Shown here in pieces: positions 17,469 to 26,612 of a DNA stretch of 57,533 bases; the first letter of the stretch is position 1; each line of letters starts with the position of its first letter. The position numbers and the translations under genes are program-made. Below the pieces are notes generated by a model that was not told the origin of the DNA, searched no databases, and saw only the letters and a program-made list of their open reading frames with translations. Source of the DNA: Thermogemmatispora sp. Its GTDB lineage: Bacteria > Chloroflexota > Ktedonobacteria > Ktedonobacterales > Ktedonobacteraceae. Where the stretch lies: positions 1 to 57,533 of the forward strand of contig NZ_JADGIA010000007.1 in the NCBI RefSeq assembly GCF_019683635.1, in the 5' to 3' direction.

Positions 17469-18344
17469 ATGACGACGAAGCTGGTGGTGGCGGTGCCGGT
17501 GGCGGATGTGCGGCGCGAGCCTGATGCGGCTTCGGAGCTGGTGACGCAGGCACTGCTGAACCGCGAGGTGGTGGTCGACGGGGAGCACGGCGAGTGGCTG
17601 CATGGGCAGCTTTCGGATTACAGCGGCTGGCTGCGTGAGGCCGATCTGGAGGAGCCGATTGTGACGGGCTTCTGCCGGGTTGGGGAGAGTTGCGGAACGG
17701 CGCTGCCGCTGGTGGCGGTGGTGCAGAGGCCGCGGACCCAGCTTTTGGCGGGGGCAGAGGGCAATGAGGTGCTGGAACCGATCTATCTGTCGACGGTGTT
17801 ACCGGTGACCGATCTGCGTTTCGCTGAGCGGGTGGAGGTGGCTCTGCCGGGCGAGCGCCGCGCCTGGGTGGAGCGCGAGGCGGTGGCGGTGCGTCTGGCC
17901 CATGAGACTTTTCCGCGCCGTCCGCTGACGGTGGCCCTGGAGTACGCGCGCGAGCTGCTGGGAACGCCCTACCTGTGGGGTGGGACGACCTGCGAGGGGA
18001 TCGATTGTAGCGGCCTGGTGCAGCTCTGCTATCGGATGGCGGGCTATCTGTTGCCGCGCGATGCGGATCAGCAGTATGCTTTCTTGCGGCGCTCGGTGCC
18101 GCTGGCGGAGCTGCGCGCCGGGGACTTGCTCTTTTTTGGGCACGAGCGCATCACGCATGTGGCACTGGCTCTGGATGAGCGGCGCTTTATACATGCGGAA
18201 GGGGTGGAGTATAATCGCGTGGTGATCAATAGTCTGGAGCCGGGCGACGAGGACTATAACGAGCGGCTGGCGAGCTGTGTGTGGGGGGTGAAGCGCGTGG
18301 TGAGGGAGGATGAGCAGGCGGAAGGGCCGCCAGACCAGGCTTGA
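17469..18344 (+). CDS. SH3-like plus NlpC/P60 cell-wall peptidase
   Basis: The 291-residue protein joins N-terminal bacterial SH3-like segments (about residues 1-145) to a C-terminal NlpC/P60 domain. The catalytic Cys is in GIDCSGLV near residue 179, His in RITHVAL near residue 229 and the third polar residue in RFIHAEG near residue 242. Such enzymes cut gamma-D-Glu-diamino acid bonds of murein peptides; the two-part layout resembles YkfC-type dipeptidyl peptidases that act on recycled wall peptides. No signal peptide is visible, which favours a cytoplasmic recycling role. Start chosen behind GGAGGAG. The gene follows proline dehydrogenase by 59 bp and may share its transcript. Confidence 0.85.
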   Translation: MTTKLVVAVPVADVRREPDAASELVTQALLNREVVVDGEHGEWLHGQLSDYSGWLREADLEEPIVTGFCRVGESCGTALPLVAVVQRPRTQLLAGAEGNEVLEPIYLSTVLPVTDLRFAERVEVALPGERRAWVEREAVAVRLAHETFPRRPLTVALEYARELLGTPYLWGGTTCEGIDCSGLVQLCYRMAGYLLPRDADQQYAFLRRSVPLAELRAGDLLFFGHERITHVALALDERRFIHAEGVEYNRVVINSLEPGDEDYNERLASCVWGVKRVVREDEQAEGPPDQA

Positions 18345-18405
18345 GCGCGTGAGGCTGGCCGGCTGGGGGGAGAGTGTACAGGCTGTGCGAGCTGTCGATG
18401 GCCGT

Positions 18406-21400
18406 TCAGGAGCGGCGCGGGAGCAGGACGTAGCGCTGGCTGCCGCGCGGACGTTCGACGACCAGCAGGCCAGCCCGCCGCGTGACGTGCCAGAGCGCTT
18501 CAAAAAGGTAATCAACGACCCAGTAGCCGACCGGAAGAGTGGCATCCGTAACTGCCCTCTGGAAGAGCGCAAGCAGGCGCCTGGCAACTTCGGGCGTTTC
18601 ACCTAGCTGGCTGAGCGCCCGTATAATGCCCTGGAGCTTTACGCCTCTGAGCTTCGTCGGTTCTGCCCTCAGCGACGAGTGCTCCAAGACATCGAGCAGC
18701 ACAGGCACCAGGTCGCGGCGTTCAGCAGTCTCTATTGCCTTTATCAACGAGCCTGAGAACCATCCCCTCAAAAACCTGCTCCTCCTCAGCAAGCGCCCCA
18801 GCGTCTCCGCGCTGCTATGCTTTGCCAGATACTCAGGCAAATAGGCATCCCAGAGGGAACTCTCTGAAGGGGTCAGAAACCCACCAGTATGGCCCTGGAG
18901 AGCCAGCTCTTCACCCTGTGCCAGGACGCCCAGATCCTGATCATCGAGGCATACCAGGGCCAAGAGCAGAGTACGTTTGAGCCTCTCATCTTGTTCGCGC
19001 TCCCAACAGAGGCGCAGGGGAGCGGCGAGAAGGCGCTCTCCACTCTCACCCAAAGCAAGAGCGAGAGCAGCACGTACTTCGCTGTGCAGACCGACATCGG
19101 CCAGCGCAGCTAGCGCTCCAGTTTGCGCTGGCGCGACCTCTTTGGCCAGGTGGCCTAGCGTCTCGACACAAGCCAGGCGTGACATCATCGCTAGCTGCTC
19201 ATCCCTCACCAACGACAGCAGAACCTCTACGGCCTCCCCATCACCACGACTGCTTAGTACCCTGTTCAAGGCTTTTACACAGTTATGATGCATCTCTACA
19301 GGTAACTTCTTATCCCTCACCAACGACAGCAGAACCTCTATTGCCTTTTCATCTCCACATTTTACTAATATATTATTCAATAGATTTATACAGTCATAAC
19401 GCACCTTTTCAGGTAACTTCTTATTCTTGACCAGTGACAGCAGCACCCTCACCGCCTCATCATCATCGTAGCAGTCCAATACCCGGGCCAGCACCAGGAC
19501 ACAGTCAGAGCGGAACCTCACAGTCAGCTCCTCTGCTCGCACCAGTGATAGCAAAACATCCACTATCCTTTTTTGATCACCTGATTGTATTGCTTTTCTA
19601 AATGAAACCAAGAGCATTTTACGCGTAATATTTTGCTTTTCCAATCTTTTTTCGAGTAAAGACAGTCGTCGATATATCGGATAATTACCTACTGATGGTA
19701 TTTTTGCATCAATAATATTCGCATCGTTTTTAATTTGAGCAGAAAAATCGAAATCTCTTTCATCGAAGATGATATCATCTTCAAACTTACTTATTCCAAT
19801 AATGAAGTCAAATACAGATATATCACCAAAATCATCGAAAAATAATGTTGAGAACTCCTTTCCTGATCGTGCAAATCTTATTGCTCTGTATATCAGCAAT
19901 GAACCCCCTTTTAACGATATATCTTTCAATCTTTCAATGATACTCTCATCGCCCGATCCCAGCACCGGATCTTTATAGGCAAAACCAAGCTGCAGCAGCA
20001 CGTTTGCCAATAACTGTTGCATCAGACGATAGGGAGTCTGCTGTAGCTCATCGAAGAGGCGATTCGGCAACTCGCGCCGCAGCTCCGGCCAGCCGCGCAG
20101 CAGAGGCTGCGCTAGCAGACAGCGGCCCGCCAGCAGTAGCTTGCTGCGAAAGAGATCCTCCGGCGGCGCCTTCTTGCTCCCTTCAAGCAACGCCCGGAAA
20201 AGCGGCGTCGCATCGTTCACTGCGCCTGCATAGAGCAGCGTCACCTCTTCCCACCACGGATCACCCAGATAGGGAAGCAGCAGATCAACGCTGCCGCTCT
20301 CACTGACGTAGCAGGCTGCGCAATACTCCTGCAGCGTCAGATGCAGAAAACCATAGAGATCCTGGCCCTGCTCGCGTAGCAGCCCACAGTCATCACTGAG
20401 TGCCTCCAGCACCTGGCTCGCCAGTTCTGGCCCGCTAATCAGCCAGAGGCGCGGCAAAAAGTCGGCGATCCACTCCTCCAGCGCCGCGCGTGGTGCATAG
20501 CGCCAGCCGCGCAAGTGCATCTGCCAGGCCAGCTCATAGAGCAAATGGCGATGGTGATCGGGGCGCAGATGAAGCGGACCACCCATGCGCCGAATATTGC
20601 GCTCACGATCCCAACGCTCCAAGAGGAGTGTCACACACTCCCTATAGAGCGCGGCGCGCCGCGCCGGCAGCTCACCACTACCCTCGTAGGTGAGGACGAT
20701 CAGAGTCAGCAGCAAAGGATTGGCAGCCAGCGTCAACAGATGCGACTGCCGATACAATTCACGCAGCAGGCGCACACCCTCAGCTCGCGCCTGGGGCCTG
20801 TGGCTGCTCTCCTGGGCGAACCAGCGCTGGACAAACTGCTTAATCTCCTCCCAGCGAAAGTCGAGCACATCCAGCTCATCGAAGCCGGCGAGGCGGCGAT
20901 GCGAGCGATAGCCGGCGCGGCGGGCCGTCACCACCACCGCCGAGCGATTGGCCAGCCGCTGCACCGCCTCCACCACCCGGCTATAGCTCTGCCCGGCCTC
21001 CTCTGCCGACTCACCAATCAAGGTCTCGTCCAGCGCATCCAATAAAAAGAGCGTCTTCCCCTCCTCCAGGCGCGCACGCAGATAGAGGGCCAGCTCCGCC
21101 TCCTCAAGTCCGTAGTCAGCGTAGTCGCGCGCCAGGCGCCAGACCGCATAAGTTAACAAATTCTCCTGACCCGAGGCCGCAAAAGCATTCAGGCTCAGAT
21201 AGACTGGCACTGGTGGCAAATCCGGCTCCCTGCCACGCAGCATACAGATCGCCAGATGACGCAGCAGCGTCGTCTTACCAGCCCCTGGGTCGCCCAGAAT
21301 CACACAGCGCGGATGACGGCGGACGGCCTCCTGCGGCTCCAGCGCCTCCAAGGCACGCTTCTCCAGGCGTCGCTGCCGGCGCCGCTCTACATGCTCAGGA

Positions 21401-22086
21401 TCAAACTGCTCCCCCCACTCCTCGGGACTGAGATAGCGCATCTCCGACTTCTCATGCAAGCGCAGGCGAATATAAATCTGCTCAATTGGGAAAGGGGTAC
21501 GCATCCCCAGCACCTGCAACAGCGTCAGACTGCGATCCTCTAGCAGCGCCCGCCGATAGCGCTCCTCAACGCGGACGCAGAGCGCCTCAAGCTCCTCTTT
21601 ACCCATACTGGCAGTGCTGCGCTCCCCTTCTCCCGCCTCCAGAGCTGCGCAGGTCGCCTCCGTCACCTTGACCCAGAGCTGGTCGCGTTCAGCCCGCCTC
21701 ATCTCTGCGCAGCTTCTTTCATCGATAAACTTTAACTTTTCAAGCGGCGTCCCGCTTAGAGAACAGGCCCGCGCCCACACCGGAATCAGCAGCAGCCGGC
21801 CCAGCTGCCACTGCTGCAGAAGAAGATTAAGCTCTTTCTGCTCCTCTTTCCGCCCACTCAACAGCTCTGCACTCACCAGCACCACCGCCACCTGAGCCTG
21901 CCGGGCAGCCTGCTCCACCTCCTGGGAGGGCATCCGTCCAGCGGGCACATCGAGCGAGGCGAAACAACGCAGGCGCGAGCGCAGAGCGGGCGTCTGCAAA
22001 TGATTTCTCAATTCCTCCACGAAGCGCTTATCGCGAGCAGCAGCGCACAAAAAGACCAGAGCCGCCTTCGTCTCCGCCGTCGTCAT
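18406..22086 (-). CDS. TIR-NACHT-HEAT STAND protein
   Basis: The 1226-residue soluble protein has three parts. Residues about 5-125 look like a TIR domain (ALVFLCAAARDKRFVEELR, then VAVVLVSAELL and LLLIPVWA). Residues about 225-650 form a NACHT ATPase with Walker A GDPGAGKTT near residue 266 and Walker B LFLLDALDE near residue 349; its C-terminal part has YGFLHLTLQEYCAACY and LLYAGAVND, matching the NACHT protein at 560-3754. The rest is helical HEAT-like repeats. TIR domains in such bacterial proteins often destroy NAD+ or make nucleotide signals when the STAND part oligomerises, so an abortive-infection role is plausible but inferred. Residues about 699-842 are coded by unusually AT-rich DNA. 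AGGTGA precedes the ATG. Confidence 0.8.
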   Translation of the reverse strand: MTTAETKAALVFLCAAARDKRFVEELRNHLQTPALRSRLRCFASLDVPAGRMPSQEVEQAARQAQVAVVLVSAELLSGRKEEQKELNLLLQQWQLGRLLLIPVWARACSLSGTPLEKLKFIDERSCAEMRRAERDQLWVKVTEATCAALEAGEGERSTASMGKEELEALCVRVEERYRRALLEDRSLTLLQVLGMRTPFPIEQIYIRLRLHEKSEMRYLSPEEWGEQFDPEHVERRRQRRLEKRALEALEPQEAVRRHPRCVILGDPGAGKTTLLRHLAICMLRGREPDLPPVPVYLSLNAFAASGQENLLTYAVWRLARDYADYGLEEAELALYLRARLEEGKTLFLLDALDETLIGESAEEAGQSYSRVVEAVQRLANRSAVVVTARRAGYRSHRRLAGFDELDVLDFRWEEIKQFVQRWFAQESSHRPQARAEGVRLLRELYRQSHLLTLAANPLLLTLIVLTYEGSGELPARRAALYRECVTLLLERWDRERNIRRMGGPLHLRPDHHRHLLYELAWQMHLRGWRYAPRAALEEWIADFLPRLWLISGPELASQVLEALSDDCGLLREQGQDLYGFLHLTLQEYCAACYVSESGSVDLLLPYLGDPWWEEVTLLYAGAVNDATPLFRALLEGSKKAPPEDLFRSKLLLAGRCLLAQPLLRGWPELRRELPNRLFDELQQTPYRLMQQLLANVLLQLGFAYKDPVLGSGDESIIERLKDISLKGGSLLIYRAIRFARSGKEFSTLFFDDFGDISVFDFIIGISKFEDDIIFDERDFDFSAQIKNDANIIDAKIPSVGNYPIYRRLSLLEKRLEKQNITRKMLLVSFRKAIQSGDQKRIVDVLLSLVRAEELTVRFRSDCVLVLARVLDCYDDDEAVRVLLSLVKNKKLPEKVRYDCINLLNNILVKCGDEKAIEVLLSLVRDKKLPVEMHHNCVKALNRVLSSRGDGEAVEVLLSLVRDEQLAMMSRLACVETLGHLAKEVAPAQTGALAALADVGLHSEVRAALALALGESGERLLAAPLRLCWEREQDERLKRTLLLALVCLDDQDLGVLAQGEELALQGHTGGFLTPSESSLWDAYLPEYLAKHSSAETLGRLLRRSRFLRGWFSGSLIKAIETAERRDLVPVLLDVLEHSSLRAEPTKLRGVKLQGIIRALSQLGETPEVARRLLALFQRAVTDATLPVGYWVVDYLFEALWHVTRRAGLLVVERPRGSQRYVLLPRRS
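19560..19990 (-). other. AT-rich patch inside the TIR-NACHT gene
   Basis: This stretch has long A/T runs and A/T-ending codons, in sharp contrast to the GC-rich DNA on both sides, yet the reading frame stays open. The encoded part is rich in Ile, Asp, Phe and Lys and sits between the NACHT module and the HEAT repeats. It may be an exchanged or inserted segment. Confidence 0.6.
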
Positions 22087-22155
22087 AGCCGATCAATCAC
22101 CTGCCTCGTGCCAGGAAATGAATGCTTGCCGATCTTTCCAGTAAGATATTCTTCT

Positions 22156-22183
22156 ATTTTAGCATAAAGAAGGCGAGAATCAA
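22156..22183 (-). promoter_or_regulatory. promoter of the TIR-NACHT gene
   Basis: On the minus strand TTGATT (22183-22178) and TAAAAT (22161-22156) are 16 bases apart, with a TGn extension before the -10. Transcription would start about 65 bp before the ATG. Confidence 0.55.
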
Positions 22184-22584
22184 TGAAATCCCCAGAAAAA
22201 ATGACCAGCCAATTCAGTCCTCAACGAGCGTATCTACGATTATAGACCAGAGCGCCTATACTGGCGCAAGCAGCGCCCCATCAAAAAAAGAGACTCCAAA
22301 GACTCCCAGGAACGCAGAAGAGGTAGCCGTCATTTCATTGCCCGACGCACAGCAGTCGGCTACCGGGCGGGTATTCAAGTCAGCCGCGGGGCAACATCGT
22401 CATGACCTGGCTAGCGAAGACGCCAACGGCCCATTCTATGGCATAAAGCCTACAAAAGATACACCTTATGCTCATCGCTCACACAGATTGACATCATAGG
22501 CAGTTGGGGGATTCTCATATCCGCGGGGAACGGGCAGATAAAGCAGGTGAAGTGGACAACCAGCTACGCGGTATAACAAAAAAG
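22184..22584. other. intergenic region, nothing recognised
   Basis: Between the TIR-NACHT promoter and the tRNA I see no convincing gene. An open frame of about 125 codons on the plus strand has no ribosome site, and its translation is low in hydrophobic residues and resembles nothing known. Confidence 0.4.
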
Positions 22585-22657
22585 TGGGGCCGAGAGGAAT
22601 CGAACCTCCGACACGCGACTTAGGAGGTCGCTGCTCTATCCACTGAGCTACGGCCCC
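22585..22657 (-). tRNA. tRNA-Arg (anticodon CCT)
   Basis: The minus strand folds as a complete cloverleaf of 73 nt. The acceptor stem GGGGCCG/CGGCCCC is perfect, the D-arm carries GCTC/GAGC, the anticodon stem GCGAC/GTCGC is perfect around loop CTCCTAA, and the T-arm is GGAGG-TTCGATT-CCTCT. Anticodon CCT (22624-22622) reads AGG codons. The discriminator base is A and the CCA end is not encoded. Confidence 0.96.
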
Positions 22658-22909
22658 TTCCTCCTTGACACATAGGAACGGCTCTCGAAGCCAACAGCCT
22701 GCACCGGCCAGCGAGAGGCAAAAGCGTACGTCTGCCAGTCATCAGGCCAGCTAGCTAGTGGACTGGTTTCATCCTAGCATGCTCCTGGGGCCCTGTCAAG
22801 TGCCAGGAGCGGCCTAAGCAACACCAGACAGGCGAGGAACAGGCAGCCCATCATCATTGTTGCCATTGCTGGCATCGCTGGTCGGCGCCGAGGGGCCAGC
22901 TCTCCCGAT

Positions 22910-22939
22910 TTGACAGCCGCTCTTGGCAGGGGCTATCAT
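22910..22939 (+). promoter_or_regulatory. promoter of the M16 peptidase gene
   Basis: TTGACA (22910-22915) and TATCAT (22934-22939) are 18 bases apart. The -10 box overlaps an in-frame ATG at 22938, so translation must begin downstream, at 22989. Confidence 0.6.
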
Positions 22940-22988
22940 GCTAGAAAAAAGAACATATGAGGCTCCTGTTCACGCGGAGGAAGAGAGA

Positions 22989-24263
22989 ATGACAGATTCT
23001 ATCACCGTCGGTCGGGACATCTTCCACACCCATCGCCTCAGCAACGGCCTGCAGATTGTGGGTCAGAGCATGCCCGACTTCGAATCGGTCTCCATCGCCT
23101 ACTATGTGCGCACCGGCTCGCGCGACGAGCACAACCCGGCCATCGAGGGCGTCTCACACTTTCTCGAACACATGGTCTTCAAAGGCACCCAGCATCTCGA
23201 CTGGCAACAAATCACCCTTGAATTCAACAAAATCGGCGCCGAGTTAAACGCCTTCACCTCGCATGAAGCTACCATGTATTTCGCCCGCGTCCTCGGCGAA
23301 TACAGCGAGCGCGCTCTCGAACTCCTCAGCGACATGATGTATCCGCGCCTGGCCGAAAGCGACTTCGAAACCGAAAAAGAAGTGATCATCAACGAGATCG
23401 CCCGCTCCGAAGACCAGCCCTACAACCTGGCCTTCCGCCGCCTGGCCCAAACCTACTTCAACGGCCATCCCCTGGGCCACGACGTTCTCGGCTCGCGCGA
23501 AAGCATCCGCAACATGCGCATCGAGCAAATGCGCGACTACTGGCAGCGCCGCTACGGCGCCAACAACATGATCCTGGCCGTTGCCGGCAACTTCGATTGG
23601 GAGCGCTTCGTCGCGCATGCCGAGCGACTCTGCAGCGACTGGCGCACCGGCGAGAGTGGACGCGAGCCACAGCCCTATGCACCAGCTCACTCCATCAACA
23701 ACGTCATCGTCGATCCGCGCCTCAGACAGCAAATCATCTTGCTAGCCATGCCCTGCGTCAGCATCCAGGACCCCGACTATTACGCCGCCGCCCTCGGGGG
23801 CAGCATCCTCGGGGACACCGACGGCTCGCGCATCTACTGGAACATCCATCAAAAGGGCCTGGCAGAATCGGCCAGCGCCGGCCTCTGGGCCCTCGAAGAC
23901 ACCGGCATGCTCCTGCTCGAAGCCAACTCTACCCCCGAAGAGGCCCCCCGCGTCCTGCGTCTCCTGCGCGCCGAGCTTGAGAGCCTGCTAGCGGACGGCA
24001 TCTACGAGGATGAACTGCGCCGCGCTAAGGATAAATGGATCAGCAGCATCGTCCTCAGCAGCGAATCAACCTTCACTCGCATGCGCACCCTGGCCTCAGA
24101 CTGGGTCACCGAAGGCCGACTCATCAGCATCGACGAAGAAATCGAGCGCGTTGAGCGCGTCACCGCCGATGACATCATGCGCACCTTGCAGCGCTTCCCC
24201 CTGCGCGAAAAACAGGTCCTGGTCGCCCTCGGCCCCCTGAGCGAAGAGCAGCTTCTCAACTAA
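22989..24263 (+). CDS. M16 family zinc metallopeptidase
   Basis: This is a 424-residue pitrilysin/processing-peptidase-like protein. The inverted zinc motif HFLEH is at residues 57-61 and the distal Glu ligand lies in EVIINEIARSED near residue 135, so the active site is complete. A second M16 half-domain fills the C-terminal part (ILGDTDGSRIYWNI onward). The ATG at 22989 follows GGAGGAAG and lies downstream of a good promoter. Family members degrade peptides or process precursors; many work as pairs, but no inactive partner gene is next to it. It is convergent with the kinase-regulator gene at 24493. The 229 bp between them are a purine-rich tract without a clear hairpin. Confidence 0.9.
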   Translation: MTDSITVGRDIFHTHRLSNGLQIVGQSMPDFESVSIAYYVRTGSRDEHNPAIEGVSHFLEHMVFKGTQHLDWQQITLEFNKIGAELNAFTSHEATMYFARVLGEYSERALELLSDMMYPRLAESDFETEKEVIINEIARSEDQPYNLAFRRLAQTYFNGHPLGHDVLGSRESIRNMRIEQMRDYWQRRYGANNMILAVAGNFDWERFVAHAERLCSDWRTGESGREPQPYAPAHSINNVIVDPRLRQQIILLAMPCVSIQDPDYYAAALGGSILGDTDGSRIYWNIHQKGLAESASAGLWALEDTGMLLLEANSTPEEAPRVLRLLRAELESLLADGIYEDELRRAKDKWISSIVLSSESTFTRMRTLASDWVTEGRLISIDEEIERVERVTADDIMRTLQRFPLREKQVLVALGPLSEEQLLN

Positions 24264-24492
24264 ACGGGCCGGTTCACCCAGCACGACGCCCAACGTCATC
24301 GCCATCGGCTAGCGAACAAGCGCAGGAGAGAGGGAAAGAAGCAGGAAGTGATAGAGAGAGCGAGAGCAGACAGAGAATGACAAAAAACAGGCATCGCAGC
24401 CAGGCAACCTGAAGCGCCCCAGGCTCAAGCGAAAGCCAGGAAGGAGGAGAGAAGACAAGGAAGGAAGAGCAGGAGCAAGCAACGAGCCGGAC

Positions 24493-26493
24493 TCAACCGG
24501 ACAGGCGGGCCAGCTTATAGCCCACATCCGGCACCGTCAGAATATAGCGCGGATGGCGCGGGTCCGGCTCAATCTTGCGCCGCAAACGACTGATATAGAC
24601 CCAGACAAAATCTATCTCACGGCTATACTCCGGCCCCCAGACCTTTTCGAGGAGCAGCTCGTGCGTCATCACCATGCCGGCATGCTGCGCCAACGTACTC
24701 AACAGGCGATACTCCGTGCGACTCAACTGCACCGGCTGCCCATTGACAAAGACTTGATGCTGCGCATAATCGATCACCAAATCTCCGGTACGGAAGACAC
24801 GCTGGTGCCTCGCCTCCGCCGCACTCTCCCGACCACGCCGACGCAGGCGGCAACGCACTCGTGCCAGTAGCTCCCGCAGATGAAAAGGCTTGTAGACCAG
24901 ATCATCCGCGCCAGCATCGAGCAGGCGAACCCCCTCCTCCTCATGACCAGCAGTACAGAGAGCAATCACCGGCGTCTCAGCAAACTCGCGCAGACGGCGC
25001 AACAGCTCCAAAGCCGTAATATCAGCTAGATCAGCCAACAAGATCAGGTCCGGCTCCTGCAGATCTAGTAAGCGGAAGAACTGGGCGCTATGGGTTGCCA
25101 GCTGTACCTGACAGCCCTGCTCCTCCAAATGGGCGCGCAGGTAGCGAGCGATGCGTGCATCCTGCTCAGCCAGCAAGACGGACGCCAGGCGCTCGCGGCG
25201 CAGGATTGGCCCTTGACTGTGAGTCGGAGCACTTGCGGAAGTCAAGACCGGCAGCGCCTCCGCTGTCGAGCCAGCAACCGGAAGCTCCTCTGTCGCCTGC
25301 AGGGGCAGCGTGAACGAGAACGTCGCCCCCTGGCCTGGGCCAGGCGAGTCGGCCCAGATCCGCCCACCATGCGCTTCAATGGTCGCCCGCGCCACCGCCA
25401 ATCCGAGGCCACTGCCCTCCTCTTCACCCTCAGCCTCTTCGCGCGGCAAGCGATAGAAGCGCTGAAAGATATGCTCCAGATGCTCCCGCGGAATCCCCAG
25501 GCCCTGATCAGTAATACTCACGTGCAGCTCAGCGCCCTCGACCTCCACCTCCAGGCGAATTGTTCCCCCACCAGGCGAATAGCGAACTGCATTATCTAAC
25601 AAATGATTAATTGCTTGCTCTATGCGCAATGGATCGCACGGCACTGGAGGCAAAGAAGGAGGCAGGCGCAGAATAAAGCGATGGCCAGGAGCCGAACGCT
25701 CGCGCTGCTCCACCAGGCGACGCAGCAACTCCTCAAACTGCACCTGCGCCAGGTGCAGTCTCTGCGTTCCACTATCAAGCCGCCACACATCCACAAGAGT
25801 ATTGAGAATCTCATACAAGCGATCGGCCTGGGTATCGATCATCTCCAGCATTTCACGCTGCACAGCCGCATCCCAGCGGCGCGACGAGCCGAGCAAGGTT
25901 GTCGCACAGCCCTTAATAATTGCCAGGGGAGTTTTCAGCTCATGAGCTGCCAGGGCCAGAGCCTCCGAGCGGGCCTGAGCAGCCTCACGCTCCAGGGTAA
26001 TATCTTCCAGAAGGAGGCCCCGCCCCAGTAAGCGACCTTCAGCGCCGTGGATAGGAAAACTGTGCACACGTAGCCAGCGGATCGCCGCATCCACCAGAGC
26101 CAGATCTGTCGAAGTCTCCTGCTCGGCGTGTTCCCAGAGGCGATCAAGGGCCTCCCGAGCGCGCTGGGGATCGGCAGCTCGCGCCAACAGACGCGCACGT
26201 ACATCTACCGTTGACCCGCCAACCAGCTCATGGGCCTCACAGCCTAGCAACTCGCCCGCCCGCTTATTTGCGCAGGCCAACCGCTCGTGCTGGTTCAAAA
26301 GCAGTAAGCCACTGTGTAGATTCTCCGCCACTGCTGCCAGGATCGCCTGCGCGGTAGAGGGCATCAGCGCAGAGGTGGTCGATGCCCACGGGAGAGAAGC
26401 ATCAGACGGAGTGCAGGCGAGGAACGTCATACACTCTGCAGAGCGACGGTCAACGCTGGCCATGTCCGCCCTATCTCTGGCGGCGCGCTCCAT
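24493..26493 (-). CDS. histidine kinase fused to receiver and OmpR-type DNA-binding domain
   Basis: One 666-residue soluble polypeptide holds a whole two-component pathway. In order: a PAS-like sensor (about residues 45-160), HisKA with HELKTPL near residue 183, HATPase with NAVRYSPGGG, DQGLGIP and GSGLGLAVA (about 290-405), a receiver (about 435-550) and a winged helix (about 565-665, GQPVQLSRTEYRLLSTLAQH). The receiver is unusual: the phospho-acceptor position reads LILLADLAD instead of LLLDLxLP, the acidic pair is EQ, but the Lys in VYKPF is kept. The kinase motifs look intact. Start at 26493 follows AAGGTG; an ATG at 26523 is also in frame. No membrane segment is present, so the signal is probably internal. 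Confidence 0.85.
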   Translation of the reverse strand: MERAARDRADMASVDRRSAECMTFLACTPSDASLPWASTTSALMPSTAQAILAAVAENLHSGLLLLNQHERLACANKRAGELLGCEAHELVGGSTVDVRARLLARAADPQRAREALDRLWEHAEQETSTDLALVDAAIRWLRVHSFPIHGAEGRLLGRGLLLEDITLEREAAQARSEALALAAHELKTPLAIIKGCATTLLGSSRRWDAAVQREMLEMIDTQADRLYEILNTLVDVWRLDSGTQRLHLAQVQFEELLRRLVEQRERSAPGHRFILRLPPSLPPVPCDPLRIEQAINHLLDNAVRYSPGGGTIRLEVEVEGAELHVSITDQGLGIPREHLEHIFQRFYRLPREEAEGEEEGSGLGLAVARATIEAHGGRIWADSPGPGQGATFSFTLPLQATEELPVAGSTAEALPVLTSASAPTHSQGPILRRERLASVLLAEQDARIARYLRAHLEEQGCQVQLATHSAQFFRLLDLQEPDLILLADLADITALELLRRLREFAETPVIALCTAGHEEEGVRLLDAGADDLVYKPFHLRELLARVRCRLRRRGRESAAEARHQRVFRTGDLVIDYAQHQVFVNGQPVQLSRTEYRLLSTLAQHAGMVMTHELLLEKVWGPEYSREIDFVWVYISRLRRKIEPDPRHPRYILTVPDVGYKLARLSG

Positions 26494-26612
26494 GAAACGA
26501 ACACCTTTCCGCATTGCTGGCACGATCGATGAGTACTCATGAATATTCTAGCAAGGCGGTCAAGGTTCAAGACGGCCTGCCCACCTGAAGGACAGAGCAC
26601 GAGCAGAGAAGA

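Noticed and set aside
22122..22499. Open frame of 125 codons between the TIR-NACHT gene and the tRNA
   Set aside because: It has no ribosome site, a patchy composition, and overlaps the minus-strand promoter.
22585..22988. tRNA-Arg end as an integration site for a mobile island
   Set aside because: tRNA genes are frequent attachment sites, but I saw no integrase and no repeated copy of the tRNA 3' end nearby in the window.
24264..24492. Purine-rich tract between convergent genes as a possible terminator or structural element
   Set aside because: No convincing stem or T-run was found; low complexity alone does not support a call.
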